In this document: one piece after another, positions 43,391 through 51,737 of the stretch | How the letters are laid out: each line of letters opens with the position of its first letter | Numbering within the stretch: the first letter of the stretch is position 1 | Source: Halobacillus shinanisalinarum | GTDB taxonomy: Bacteria; Bacillota; Bacilli; Bacillales; Halobacillaceae | Assembly (NCBI RefSeq): GCF_022919835.1 | Contig: NZ_CP095074.1 | Location: forward strand, 124,001-188,000 | DNA: 64,000 nucleotides | Reading direction: 5' to 3' | Notes under the pieces: generated by a model | Database searches by the model: none | What the model was told of the DNA's origin: nothing | The model's input: only the letters and a program-made list of their open reading frames with translations | Program-made: the position numbers and the translations under genes

Positions 43391-44662
43391 TTATATCCAT
43401 CCGCGGAACCTTGAAGCTTCAGCCATTTTACGGACGCCCACCATATAGGCGGCAAGTCTCATGTCAACTTTTCGGTTCTCAGCTGTTCGATAAACGTTTT
43501 CAAAGCCCTTAACAATAACTTTGTGGAGCTTCTCTTCCACTTCTTCTTCCGTCCAATAATACCCTTGATTATTTTGAACCCATTCAAAGTATGAAACAGT
43601 CACACCGCCAGCTGAAGCAAGAACATCGGGAACGAGTAGAATCCCCCTATCAGAAAGGATACGTGTCGCTTCTAGTGTTGTTGGTCCATTTGCCGCCTCT
43701 ACTACGATCGATGCTTTAATACTGTTTGCATTTTTTTCAGTAATTTGATTCTCAATGGCTGCCGGAACCAGTATATCGCAATCAAGTTCAAGCAATTCTT
43801 CATTTGTGATCGTGTTTTTAAACAAGTTTGTCACGGTACCAAAACTATCACGGCGGTCAAGTAAGTATTCAATATCAAGTCCATCCGGATCGTGTAATCC
43901 CCCATGAGCATCAGAAATACCTATTACCTTCGCCCCTTTATCATGCATGAACTTAGCGAGAAAGCTGCCAGCATTACCGAAACCTTGGACGACAACACGA
44001 GCTCCTTCAATGTCGATCCCTTTTTTCTTTGCCGCTTCATCAATGCAAATGGTGACTCCTTTTGCTGTAGCTGTTTCCCTTCCATGTGATCCACCCAATA
44101 CGATCGGCTTCCCTGTAATAAACCCAGGGTTATTAAATTCGTCAATGCGGCTGTATTCATCCATCATCCAAGCCATGATTTGAGAATTCGTAAATACATC
44201 TGGAGCGGGAATATCTTTTGTAGGACCTACTATTTGGCTGATTGCGCGAACATAGCCTCGACTAATTCCCTCAAGCTCTCTAAAGGACATTTCCCGCGGA
44301 TCACATACAATTCCACCTTTTCCGCCCCCATATGGTAAATCGACAATTCCTGCTTTTAAGCTCATCCAAATCGACAGGGCTTTAACTTCCTTCTCAGAAA
44401 CGCCCGGATGAAAACGAACGCCGCCTTTGGTCGGTCCTACAGCATCATTATGCTGCGCTCTATACCCTGTGAAAATTTCTATTGAGTCATCATCCATTCG
44501 CACGGGGATTCTCACCGTCATCATACGAACTGGTTCTTTTAAGAGATCATAAACCTCATTTGGATACCCTAATTTATCAAGTGCTTTTTTAACTACTGTC
44601 TGTGTGGACTTCAGTACATCAAGTTGTTCGTTCATTTCGTTTGCAGCATTATCAGCTACCAT
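43391..44662 (-). CDS. gudB: NAD-specific glutamate dehydrogenase
   Basis: It oxidises glutamate to 2-oxoglutarate and ammonia. Seen are the catalytic block PYGGGKGGIVCDPREMS with the active lysine, APDVFTNSQIMAWMMDEYS, GGSHGRETATAKG and the NAD-binding VVVQGFGNAGSFLAK. The length of 423 residues matches GudB/RocG. The nine-base duplication that inactivates gudB in B. subtilis 168 is absent, so this enzyme should be active. TAGGAGG precedes the ATG. Monocistronic, with its own promoter at 44716-44744. Confidence 0.95.
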   Translation of the reverse strand: MVADNAANEMNEQLDVLKSTQTVVKKALDKLGYPNEVYDLLKEPVRMMTVRIPVRMDDDSIEIFTGYRAQHNDAVGPTKGGVRFHPGVSEKEVKALSIWMSLKAGIVDLPYGGGKGGIVCDPREMSFRELEGISRGYVRAISQIVGPTKDIPAPDVFTNSQIMAWMMDEYSRIDEFNNPGFITGKPIVLGGSHGRETATAKGVTICIDEAAKKKGIDIEGARVVVQGFGNAGSFLAKFMHDKGAKVIGISDAHGGLHDPDGLDIEYLLDRRDSFGTVTNLFKNTITNEELLELDCDILVPAAIENQITEKNANSIKASIVVEAANGPTTLEATRILSDRGILLVPDVLASAGGVTVSYFEWVQNNQGYYWTEEEVEEKLHKVIVKGFENVYRTAENRKVDMRLAAYMVGVRKMAEASRFRGWI

Positions 44663-44715
44663 GCGTTTACCTCCTATATCAAAGCCATTCGCTTTACGCT
44701 CCTCTTTCAGTCAAT

Positions 44716-44744
44716 AGTATACACGTTAGATACTATTATGCAAA
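44716..44744 (-). promoter_or_regulatory. Likely sigma-A promoter of gudB
   Basis: TTTGCA (44739-44744), 17 bases, TATACT (44716-44721) on the minus strand, about 50 bases before the start codon. Confidence 0.55.
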
Positions 44745-44797
44745 GCAAAATTAGGTCAATTTAAGCAGAATTCATCGCCAACTGTAAGCGATTTCAT

Positions 44798-45736
44798 TCA
44801 TTTTCTTTTATTTTCTGAAGAAAGCATCACGAATTGTTCAATAAGATCATCATAACTCCAGCCAATTACTTGGGCTGAATCAGGAAATAAACTCGTAGGT
44901 GTCATGCCTGGGAGAGTGTTTACTTCAAGAATAATAGTCTCTTGCTTATCGTTAATAATAAAATCAACACGGGAATACACATCACACCCTAATAATTGAT
45001 GTGCCTGCACCGCTTCAGTCCTCAATTTCTCTGTTAATGTCTCCCCGATTTTTGCTGGTACAATATGCTCGCTTCCACCAGGTTGATATTTGGAGTCAAA
45101 ATCGTAGTAATCATTTTTAGGGATGATTTCAATGACAGGCAGTGCCCTTTCTTTTCCCTGGCTTCCTACGACGGGAACAGTTACCTCTCTCCCGCCAATA
45201 TAATCTTCAACCAAAATGACTGAATCTGAATGTAAAGCTGTTTTAATCGCTGACACTATTTGTTTATCCTCTTTTATAATTGTCAAACCAAGTGTTGATC
45301 CTTCTTGGTTCGGTTTAATGACAAAAGGAAGTGTAAAGGAAGAACGTATATCTGATGCAATTTTTTCGTGATCACTGTAATGTGCTCTATGGTACGTTTT
45401 ACTTTTAGCTGTTAAAATACCGTTGCTTGCAAATATTTGTTTAGATTTTGCCTTATCCATAGCTAATGCTGAAGCTAAAACCCCAGACCCTACATAAGGA
45501 ATCTCTAGCATATCTAATAACCCTTGTACCTTGCCATCTTCCCCATGTTTTCCGTGTAATCCAAGAAAAACAAGATCGACTTTTAATGACAAGATCTCAT
45601 CAAGCTTTGCTGGTGTGAAGTCTATATCAACGACTTCATGACCTTTATTTCTTAATGCTTGAATAATTCCTCTCCCCGTAGAAAGTGATACTTCACGTTC
45701 TCCAGATGTACCACCATATAGAACCGCAATCTTCAT
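44798..45736 (-). CDS. ddl: D-alanine--D-alanine ligase
   Basis: An ATP-grasp enzyme joining two D-Ala for peptidoglycan precursors. Motifs: LYGGTSGEREVSLSTG (first D-Ala site), LHGKHGEDGKVQGLLD, KPNQEGSTLG, and the metal/ATP end ILEVNTLPGMTPTSLFP. At 312 residues it is of the short Ddl class, not the longer form encoded beside murF in Bacillus. The ATG at 45736 has GGAG eight bases upstream. The site between gudB and ypbH is not that of B. subtilis ddl, so a second ddl may exist elsewhere in the genome. Cytoplasmic. Confidence 0.92.
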   Translation of the reverse strand: MKIAVLYGGTSGEREVSLSTGRGIIQALRNKGHEVVDIDFTPAKLDEILSLKVDLVFLGLHGKHGEDGKVQGLLDMLEIPYVGSGVLASALAMDKAKSKQIFASNGILTAKSKTYHRAHYSDHEKIASDIRSSFTLPFVIKPNQEGSTLGLTIIKEDKQIVSAIKTALHSDSVILVEDYIGGREVTVPVVGSQGKERALPVIEIIPKNDYYDFDSKYQPGGSEHIVPAKIGETLTEKLRTEAVQAHQLLGCDVYSRVDFIINDKQETIILEVNTLPGMTPTSLFPDSAQVIGWSYDDLIEQFVMLSSENKRK

Positions 45737-45830
45737 TCTGTACACTCCATTTCTGAAAAATGACTATAATCATCAACTATCCTCTAATATCTTAACATGT
45801 TCACCTGCTTGCTTCTATTTAAAAAAACAA

Positions 45831-45864
45831 ATAAAAAGAACGAAGCTATGAACAGCATTCGTTC
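45831..45864 (-). terminator. Terminator of ypbH
   Basis: Stem GAACGAA/TTCGTTC (45838-45844 and 45858-45864) followed on the minus strand by TTTTTATTTG. Confidence 0.75.
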
Positions 45865-45877
45865 GTATAAAACCAGA

Positions 45878-46462
45878 TCAATTAGAAAAATAGGTATATA
45901 TATTTTGCATGGCGTCATTTTTCATAATCACCTTGCCATACTCAATTAACCGGTGAGACGTTACTGCCGAAGCTGAGGCAAATTCAGACAATAATGCAAT
46001 CACTTGTTCCGGATCAAGATGAACGATCACTTCATCATCCAGCACCATATAATAATTGGTATGATAAGAGTAGACATCCCCACCAAATACACCCAGCCGA
46101 TACAAATGCAATCCTGCTTGTATGATATCCTCGAAATCATCAAATGCAAATATCATTTCGTTACTTTCATCTAATGTAACTTTCATTTCGATATAATCTT
46201 CATCTTCTTCAATATCTTCATTCTCTGCTCTTGTAACGACCACTAACATTCCTTGAGCTTGAAGTAAATATACTTGGACGAGGAGAACACCGTTGAGCTC
46301 AACACCTAGCTCGATGCCAGCGTCGTACATCATATCACTAAACACTCGATGTACCCTCGGAAGGTCTTCCCATAACTCATCACGGGTTAAACCTCTGTCC
46401 GTTAGATCATCAAAGGTCAAAAATATTTTGAACTTCTCATTGGACATTCTTTCTACACGCAT
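45878..46462 (-). CDS. ypbH: MecA-family adaptor protein YpbH
   Basis: A paralogue of MecA, the ClpC adaptor. The N-terminal substrate-binding domain starts MRVERMSNEKFKIFLTFDDLTDRGLTRDELW, a very acidic linker follows (NEDIEEDEDYIEMKV), and the C-terminal ClpC-binding domain ends VTSHRLIEYGKVIMKNDAMQNIYTYF. Length 194 residues. Position next to gudB identifies it as YpbH (MecB) rather than MecA. In B. subtilis it targets proteins, possibly competence and sporulation factors, to ClpCP. GGGGGCG precedes the ATG. Confidence 0.88.
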   Translation of the reverse strand: MRVERMSNEKFKIFLTFDDLTDRGLTRDELWEDLPRVHRVFSDMMYDAGIELGVELNGVLLVQVYLLQAQGMLVVVTRAENEDIEEDEDYIEMKVTLDESNEMIFAFDDFEDIIQAGLHLYRLGVFGGDVYSYHTNYYMVLDDEVIVHLDPEQVIALLSEFASASAVTSHRLIEYGKVIMKNDAMQNIYTYFSN

Positions 46463-46591
46463 GTGATCGCCCCCCTTGTTTATGGATACCTTTTATCTAT
46501 ATCTTATGATACCTGCTTTAATTATGGCACTTTTTTTAGCATTATATCCATGATTTAGTTCTAGGGCAACAGATAACATCTTTTTCAAAAG

Positions 46592-47338
46592 TTAGCCAGG
46601 CAAGAGCCTAATCAAATGAACTTCTGGTGTCGTCCCTAATCTCATAGGAATTAAAGACGTTCCATATCCTTCACTATTTAAGAAAGCAGCTTTATGGTAC
46701 TTCCCCCAAAAACCACGAGAATAAGGCCCCTGGCCAAAAATTCTAATTTGGCCGCCATGGGTGTGCCCGGTTAAGATTAAATCATATGGATCGTATGTAT
46801 CCACCGAAAACTCATTTAAGAGAGAAGGTTCATGAACAACTAATATGTTTATACTGTTTTCAGGAATACATGCAGGTATGGTTGGCTCACTAAAGTAAGG
46901 GTCAATCCCACTAAGGGTGAGTCCTTTACCATTTAAATTTACCGATTGATTTGAAAGAACTTCGACACCTTCATATTTAAGATACGATAATATAGGCTTA
47001 GATTTAAATTCGTGGTCATTGTTCCCAGGAATAAAATAAATCGGGGCATCCCAAGTCTGTAACAGCTTAATATTAGCTGAAAGCTTTCTTAAGGAAACAC
47101 GGCGATCTGCCAAATCTCCGCCTATTATAACAGCATCGATATCGTCATTGATGGTAGCAAGTATTTGTTGATTGATCAAGCGATTGTGAATGTCCGAAAT
47201 AAAAAAGATCGTATAACGTTTTTCTATGGGCACTGTAAGGGAGTGTACGCTCACTTTATCGGAAACGGCCGTACGAAACATTTTTATTACCAACCATACA
47301 ACTACTAAAATAACACTTGCAATCAGACGCACGTTCAT
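46592..47338 (-). CDS. ypbG: Membrane-anchored metallophosphoesterase YpbG
   Basis: An N-terminal hydrophobic anchor (RLIASVILVVVWLVIKMF) is followed by a calcineurin-like phosphoesterase domain with SDIHNR (first metal site), GGDLADRR, PGNNDHE and GHTHGGQ. These are all five canonical metal-ligand blocks. About 248 residues. It matches YpbG by position. Substrate unknown. The start is taken as the ATG at 47338; a GTG at 47344 lies in the ribosome site AGAGGTG and is less likely. Confidence 0.86.
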   Translation of the reverse strand: MNVRLIASVILVVVWLVIKMFRTAVSDKVSVHSLTVPIEKRYTIFFISDIHNRLINQQILATINDDIDAVIIGGDLADRRVSLRKLSANIKLLQTWDAPIYFIPGNNDHEFKSKPILSYLKYEGVEVLSNQSVNLNGKGLTLSGIDPYFSEPTIPACIPENSINILVVHEPSLLNEFSVDTYDPYDLILTGHTHGGQIRIFGQGPYSRGFWGKYHKAAFLNSEGYGTSLIPMRLGTTPEVHLIRLLPG

Positions 47339-47376
47339 CCCCACCTCTTTCTAAAGTAAACTTAATCATACCACAG

Positions 47377-47416
47377 AACAAAAGCCGCTATGTGCATACA
47401 CACAGCGGCTTTTGTT
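47377..47416 (-). terminator. Terminator of the CBS-domain gene
   Basis: Stem AACAAAAGCCGCT/AGCGGCTTTTGTT (47377-47389 and 47404-47416). The gene's stop codon (47415-47417) overlaps the outer end of the stem. Confidence 0.75.
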
Positions 47417-48047
47417 AGACTTCTTTAACACTTAATATCCGAAAGCCCATTTTTTCCAGCTTTTTGGTGAATTGATCAATATTATCTTTCTTTTCAACCT
47501 TCAAAACAATGCGCCTTGCCAGTTTGTCTGTCTCATCAAAAGTAGCCAAAGAAATAACATTCTCATGGTAGCTCTTAATGATGTCACCTAAGCGCTCAAT
47601 TCGACCTTCTGACTCCTCTGAGGTAAATGCAATTCGAATGCCTTTTTTCTTCGCACCGAAGGCACTTTCAAATTGTTCAATTACATCGTAACGAGTAATT
47701 AAGCCTTTAAAATGTTGAGCATCATCAACAATAGCTAGCACCGGAAATCCTTTAAATGATGGCAAAGTATGTTCAAAGACCTCTTCATCATTGATAGAAA
47801 GATCTTTATACAGAGCAACATCACCTGCTGTATTTCCATTTAAGAATAAATTCTTATCCTGATCACTTTCAAAAAAAGCACGATATATAATCTCTTTTGA
47901 AATCATTCCGATAAATGTTTGACCGTCCAGTACAGGCATAGCATGTAAGTCATTGGCATTCAAGCGCTCTAAGACTTCCCCGAGCCCTTCATCCTTCTTG
48001 GTTACAAACGATTTATGCAAAGGTTTCATAATGCTTTTTACAAACAT
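47415..48047 (-). CDS. CBS-pair protein with C-terminal ACT-like domain
   Basis: A 210-residue cytoplasmic protein. Two CBS motifs span about residues 1-120 (MFVKSIMKPLHKSFVTKKDEG, LHAMPVLDGQTFIGMISKEII, then FPVLAIVDDAQHFKGLITRYDV). An ACT-like region follows (RIAFTSEESEGRIERLGDIIKSYHENVISLATFDE). Such proteins sense adenosine nucleotides or related ligands; the ligand is unknown. AGAGGTGAGG precedes the ATG at 48047. The longer frame to 48317 runs into the cotJA promoter region on the other strand and reads unlike coding sequence. I do not assign a gene symbol. Confidence 0.82.
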   Translation of the reverse strand: MFVKSIMKPLHKSFVTKKDEGLGEVLERLNANDLHAMPVLDGQTFIGMISKEIIYRAFFESDQDKNLFLNGNTAGDVALYKDLSINDEEVFEHTLPSFKGFPVLAIVDDAQHFKGLITRYDVIEQFESAFGAKKKGIRIAFTSEESEGRIERLGDIIKSYHENVISLATFDETDKLARRIVLKVEKKDNIDQFTKKLEKMGFRILSVKEV

Positions 48048-48124
48048 AACCTCACCTCTTTTATTTTTATCACTCTCTATATGGTTTCTGCTAAACAGGG
48101 ACATTTTCCTGCTTGTCCCGTAGA

Positions 48125-48151
48125 ATAATACGCTTTGTTTGTACATATGGT
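48125..48151 (+). promoter_or_regulatory. Possible sigma-E promoter of cotJABC
   Basis: ATA (48125-48127), 16 bases, then CATATGGT (48144-48151), fitting ATA-N16-18-CATANNNT. cotJ is a mother-cell sigma-E operon in B. subtilis. Confidence 0.45.
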
Positions 48152-48188
48152 GTGGAGATTGACATTTGATGAAAGTAAGGTGATAAGA

Positions 48189-48407
48189 ATGTACACCTCT
48201 GTAAAATGTTACAAACCGTATCATAGTCCATATGATCCTTGTCCACCTACTAAACAGAAATGTTATCAAACACCACCAAACCTTTACTTGAACTATCAAC
48301 CACCAGGGCTTCAGCAATATCCACTTAATGAAGCATTATATCGCGGCACCCTTTGGCCGTGCCTATTCGACGCCTACCCTAGCAAGGAGAAAGGAGAAAA
48401 AGAATGA
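48189..48407 (+). CDS. cotJA: Spore coat-associated protein CotJA
   Basis: A 72-residue Cys-, Pro- and Tyr-rich protein starting MYTSVKCYKPYHSPYDPCPP, with the conserved end block EALYRGTLWPCLFDAYP of CotJA. AAGGTG precedes the ATG. First gene of the cotJABC operon; its stop overlaps the cotJB start by four bases. CotJ proteins are assembled into the inner spore coat. In B. subtilis cotJ is elsewhere on the chromosome, so its presence in this segment is a rearrangement specific to this lineage. Confidence 0.9.
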   Translation: MYTSVKCYKPYHSPYDPCPPTKQKCYQTPPNLYLNYQPPGLQQYPLNEALYRGTLWPCLFDAYPSKEKGEKE

Positions 48408-48673
48408 ACGAAAAAGCACCTGAAAGTCCAAATCGCTATCAGTTAATGGAGCAAATTCAAAAAGTGGATTTCGCCCTTGTTGAATTAACCTTGTATTTAG
48501 ATACCCATCCTGATGACATGAATCAGATCCAACAATTCAACCATCTAGCTTATGAAAGCAAACTGTTAAAACATCAATATGAACAGTACTTCGGACCTTT
48601 AAGACAATATGGGGAAAGTTATTCCGGCTACCCTTGGAATTGGGGAGAAGGTCCTTGGCCATGGCAGCTTTAA
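48404..48673 (+). CDS. cotJB: Spore coat protein CotJB
   Basis: An 89-residue protein with the CotJB pattern: YQLMEQIQKVDFALVELTLYLDTHPDDMNQIQQFN, then AYESKLLKHQYEQYFGPL and an aromatic C-terminus rich in Trp and Pro (YPWNWGEGPWPWQ). It shares the ATGA with cotJA, so it is translationally coupled. GGAGAAAGGAG precedes the ATG. It acts with CotJA and CotJC in the spore coat; the molecular role is not known. Confidence 0.9.
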   Translation: MNEKAPESPNRYQLMEQIQKVDFALVELTLYLDTHPDDMNQIQQFNHLAYESKLLKHQYEQYFGPLRQYGESYSGYPWNWGEGPWPWQL

Positions 48674-48694
48674 TTCATTTGGAGGGGGAAATTT

Positions 48695-49264
48695 ATGTGG
48701 TATTATGAGAAAAAATTGCAGTACCCTGTAAAAGTAAGTGAGTGTAACCCAACATTAGCTAAATTTTTGATTGAACAATATGGAGGGGCGGATGGAGAAC
48801 TTTCCGCTGCCCTTCGTTACTTAAATCAACGATACACTATTCCTGATCATGTTATCGGTTTACTTACTGATATCGGTACAGAAGAATTTGCTCACCTAGA
48901 AATGATAGCGGCAATGATTTATAAGCTCACGAAAGATGCAACACCGGAACAAATGAAGGAAGCAGGACTCGGTGCTCATTATGCGAATCATGACAAGGCA
49001 TTATTTTACCATAATGCAGCAGGTGCTCCTTGGACAGCTACGTACATTCAAGCAAAAGGCGATCCAATTGCTGATCTATATGAAGATATTGCAGCAGAGG
49101 AAAAAGCTCGCGCTACCTATCAATGGATCATAAACATGTCTGATGACCCCTTTTTAAACGACAGCCTAAAATTTTTGCGGGAGAGGGAGATTGTTCATTC
49201 ACAAAGGTTTAGGGAAGCTGTAGAAATATTGAAAGATGAGCGGGATAAAAAGCATATTTTTTAA
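48695..49264 (+). CDS. cotJC: Spore coat protein CotJC, manganese catalase family
   Basis: A 189-residue protein of the ferritin-like manganese catalase family. The helices carry the metal ligands: GGADGELSAALRYL, TEEFAHLEMIAAMIYKL, IAAEEKARATYQWI and REREIVHSQRF. It starts MWYYEKKLQYPVKV, as CotJC does. GGAGGGGG precedes the ATG. It may detoxify peroxide at the spore surface; activity in the spore coat is inferred from family. Last gene of the operon, followed by a strong hairpin terminator. Confidence 0.93.
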   Translation: MWYYEKKLQYPVKVSECNPTLAKFLIEQYGGADGELSAALRYLNQRYTIPDHVIGLLTDIGTEEFAHLEMIAAMIYKLTKDATPEQMKEAGLGAHYANHDKALFYHNAAGAPWTATYIQAKGDPIADLYEDIAAEEKARATYQWIINMSDDPFLNDSLKFLREREIVHSQRFREAVEILKDERDKKHIF

Positions 49265-49268
49265 ATGA

Positions 49269-49297
49269 GCGCGCCTATTTTTGGCGCGCCTATTTTA
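49269..49297 (+). terminator. Terminator of cotJABC
   Basis: Stem GCGCGCC/GGCGCGC (49269-49275 and 49283-49289) followed by TATTTTAGTT. Confidence 0.85.
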
Positions 49298-49298
49298 G

Positions 49299-49622
49299 TT
49301 AAGAGGATAGATCTTTCCTCTCAATTGTTATTTCTTCATGATAATATGGTACATCCGTTCGATCCAAATCATGGGTTTCACCAAACCAAAGATTCCAATA
49401 CTGGGAGGAAAGGAAAACAAAAATAATCAGAATAAATACCAACACTAAAAATCGCAGCCAAATCTTACTGAGTTTCCAATTGTTTTGAGCCTGTTCCTTC
49501 TTGTGCAACTCATTTCTAGGTGGCAGCCGTAAAACATTCACTTCTTTTTCCTCGGGAAGCTTTTGATGATCAACATTTCTAGTCCCAAATGCTTGATCTT
49601 TCTGATTGTCTTCTTGGGTCAT
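49299..49622 (-). CDS. Small single-pass membrane protein at the ypbE position
   Basis: A 107-residue protein: a charged cytoplasmic N-terminus of about 53 residues, one transmembrane helix (IWLRFLVLVFILIIFVFLSS) and a short acidic exterior tail. In B. subtilis ypbE lies here, encoding a similar N-terminus and helix but with an additional long linker and a LysM domain. This protein lacks any LysM, so it is either a shortened YpbE-like protein or unrelated. It begins 10 bases after the ypbD stop, suggesting cotranscription. The function is unknown. Confidence 0.7.
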   Translation of the reverse strand: MTQEDNQKDQAFGTRNVDHQKLPEEKEVNVLRLPPRNELHKKEQAQNNWKLSKIWLRFLVLVFILIIFVFLSSQYWNLWFGETHDLDRTDVPYYHEEITIERKDLSS

Positions 49623-49632
49623 AGGAATGCCC

Positions 49633-50211
49633 TCACTTCCTTACACGGATCGATAAGGCTAATATAAAGTCAATTAAAAAATGTGCCGTAATCGTAACAG
49701 ACAAACTATGCGTAAGCTCATACATAAAGCCAATTAAAAAACTCACACCTAGTACAGACACGAATAGGACAACCTTGGTTAAATATCTAAAGTGTATGGC
49801 CGCAAACACTAGACTTGCTATAATATATCCGAATTCAGTTTGGATGACTCCGCGAAAAAGCATTTCTTCAGAAAATGAAATAATCATCGTTAAGAAAAAA
49901 ATCTTAGTAATCGATTGATTCTTGAATACTTTTTCATTAATGCCCCCGTCATCATAGAAATGTTTAGGCAAATTAGCCATTAGTATAAAATCAATGGTTA
50001 GTATTGCCAAGGCAGGTAAGATCCCATAGAACAACCATTCACTAAAGGTCAAAGTGAATAATTGCTGCCAATCCGAGAAAAACGAATCAAATAAAAAGAC
50101 ACTTAAGGCAATGGCGAATAGAAAAATGAAGAGTTGTGTATAGACGAGGTGTTTCGTCACTTCCCGATCTGACATTTGTTTAATCAGTTGTGCTTGGTCA
50201 GTTAATCGCAT
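49633..50211 (-). CDS. ypbD: CPBP-family intramembrane metalloprotease YpbD
   Basis: A 192-residue polytopic membrane protein with the Abi/CPBP motifs: EEMLFRG (Glu-Glu and Arg) in SEEMLFRGVIQTEFG, a His in FAAIHFRYL and HFLIDF near the end. These residues form the metal active site in prenyl-protease and bacteriocin-immunity relatives. The substrate is unknown. AAGGGG lies seven bases before the ATG at 50211. It overlaps the end of recQ by ten bases, as in B. subtilis ypbD-recQ. Confidence 0.85.
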   Translation of the reverse strand: MRLTDQAQLIKQMSDREVTKHLVYTQLFIFLFAIALSVFLFDSFFSDWQQLFTLTFSEWLFYGILPALAILTIDFILMANLPKHFYDDGGINEKVFKNQSITKIFFLTMIISFSEEMLFRGVIQTEFGYIIASLVFAAIHFRYLTKVVLFVSVLGVSFLIGFMYELTHSLSVTITAHFLIDFILALSIRVRK

Positions 50212-51737
50212 GAGGAAGCCCCTTGGTGAAATATCTTCTCTAAGCGATCTCTCCAACTGGAGTATACAGAGGGGCTAGGATCTACTTCAAGGACCATATC
50301 ATTGAATATGAAACCACAATAATTGCAGCATGGACCCGCAGGAGTTCTGCATTGCTTCTGAAAAGGGGCATAAAGTTTTTTTCGTTTACAGCCTGGGTGG
50401 TGAAGCCAGTTTACCATCTCTTTGAGCTTCTGGTTTTTGTACGTCCAGCGCTGTTGTACAATCAACTGGATCCTTTCCTCTGCTTGTTTCCACATCTGCT
50501 TAGTGCCAGCGACCGCCCTTGGAGGTAACAACGTCTCCTGCTCAAGTTGATATTTAAAAAAGTTCCACTGTGATTCAGAAAGCTGAAGCTGCTCAGCCAT
50601 GTCATCATTACTCAGCAGCACTTTTCCATTATTCACTAAAGAATAAATGGATCGAAGCACTCTTGATACATCTTCAGGTTCAGGCAATTCACTTTGGATG
50701 AACAACTGTGGTAAATGATGGTCTGCTGGCGTGTACAGCATAAGGCTAGCACATGCTTTTCCATCGCGACCGGCCCGGCCTACTTCTTGTATAAACGATT
50801 CCAGTTGGGAAGGAAAGTGATAGTGGATAACTCTACGAATGTTCGGCTTATCCACCCCCATTCCAAAGGCGCTAGTACAGCAAATCACATCTAATTGATC
50901 ATTCATGAACTGCTGCTGAACGAGAAGCCTGTCCATATGCTCCATTCCACCGTGATAAAAGGCTACTCTTTGATCCAACTGATTTTTTAATTCTTCTGAA
51001 ATTCGTTCAGCCGATTGACGGCTGGAAAAATAGATCATGGTTGGAGATTTTCCTTGAGCCAAAACTTCGATGATTCGCTCCAGCTTATCATCAGGATGAT
51101 CATATTCTTCCACAGCGAAGCTCATATTCATTTTATCCATTAGGTAAATGTGTGCAGCCATATCAGGGCGGTTCAATTGTTGTTTAATATCTGTTTGAAC
51201 TTCAGGCGTTGCCGTAGCACTTAGGGCTAAAACAGTGGGGTGATTCAGTAGCTCGATTGTTTCCTTCAATTTTAAGTAGTCTGTCCTAAATTCATGACCC
51301 CACTGAGAAATACAGTGCGCCTCATCGATTACGAAAAGGTCAATCTGTTGTTTCTTCAACTGGTGCTGAACCCACTCATTTTGCAACATTTCCGGTGAAA
51401 GGTAGATGAGTGAATACTGCTCAAGATTGTCCATCGTTGTTCGCCTTTCTCTTTTGTCCATAGAACTATTCAGCGAAATAACAGACTTAAAGCCAGTTGC
51501 TTTCAACTGCTTCACCTGATCAACCATTAAAGAAATGAGGGGAGAGACAACGAGTGTCGTTCCTGAAGAAAGCAATGCAGGCAACTGAAAACAAATAGAC
51601 TTTCCCGTTCCTGTCGGGAGTATCCCTAATACGTCTACTCCTGCCATAACCTGTTCAATAATCTCTTGTTGTCCTTCCCTAAACTGTTGATAGCCGAAAT
51701 GTTCATAAAGCTTTTGCTCGAGATTAAGACGTTGCAT
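50202..51737 (-). CDS. recQ: RecQ-type ATP-dependent DNA helicase (short, RecS-like)
   Basis: A 3'-5' helicase for recombination repair. Walker A LPTGTGKS, DEAHCISQWGHEFR (DEAH box), SATATPEV, and QEVGRAGRDGK (motif VI) are complete. The C-terminal zinc region has Cys residues in PGCKRKK, QCRTP and CCNYCG. At 511 residues it lacks the HRDC domain of long RecQ, as in B. subtilis RecS/RecQ of this locus. AAAGGAG lies ten bases before the ATG at 51737, which overlaps ypbB by 14 bases. Confidence 0.93.
   Translation of the reverse strand: MQRLNLEQKLYEHFGYQQFREGQQEIIEQVMAGVDVLGILPTGTGKSICFQLPALLSSGTTLVVSPLISLMVDQVKQLKATGFKSVISLNSSMDKRERRTTMDNLEQYSLIYLSPEMLQNEWVQHQLKKQQIDLFVIDEAHCISQWGHEFRTDYLKLKETIELLNHPTVLALSATATPEVQTDIKQQLNRPDMAAHIYLMDKMNMSFAVEEYDHPDDKLERIIEVLAQGKSPTMIYFSSRQSAERISEELKNQLDQRVAFYHGGMEHMDRLLVQQQFMNDQLDVICCTSAFGMGVDKPNIRRVIHYHFPSQLESFIQEVGRAGRDGKACASLMLYTPADHHLPQLFIQSELPEPEDVSRVLRSIYSLVNNGKVLLSNDDMAEQLQLSESQWNFFKYQLEQETLLPPRAVAGTKQMWKQAEERIQLIVQQRWTYKNQKLKEMVNWLHHPGCKRKKLYAPFQKQCRTPAGPCCNYCGFIFNDMVLEVDPSPSVYSSWRDRLEKIFHQGASSCD

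Noticed and set aside
43391..44662. Cryptic gudB as in B. subtilis 168
   Set aside because: The nine-base duplication (repeat of Val-Lys-Ala) is not present; the gene reads normally.
48048..48317. N-terminal extension of the CBS-domain protein
   Set aside because: Trp-rich, unlike the family, no ribosome site, and it overlaps the cotJA promoter and coding start on the other strand; a good ribosome site supports 48047.
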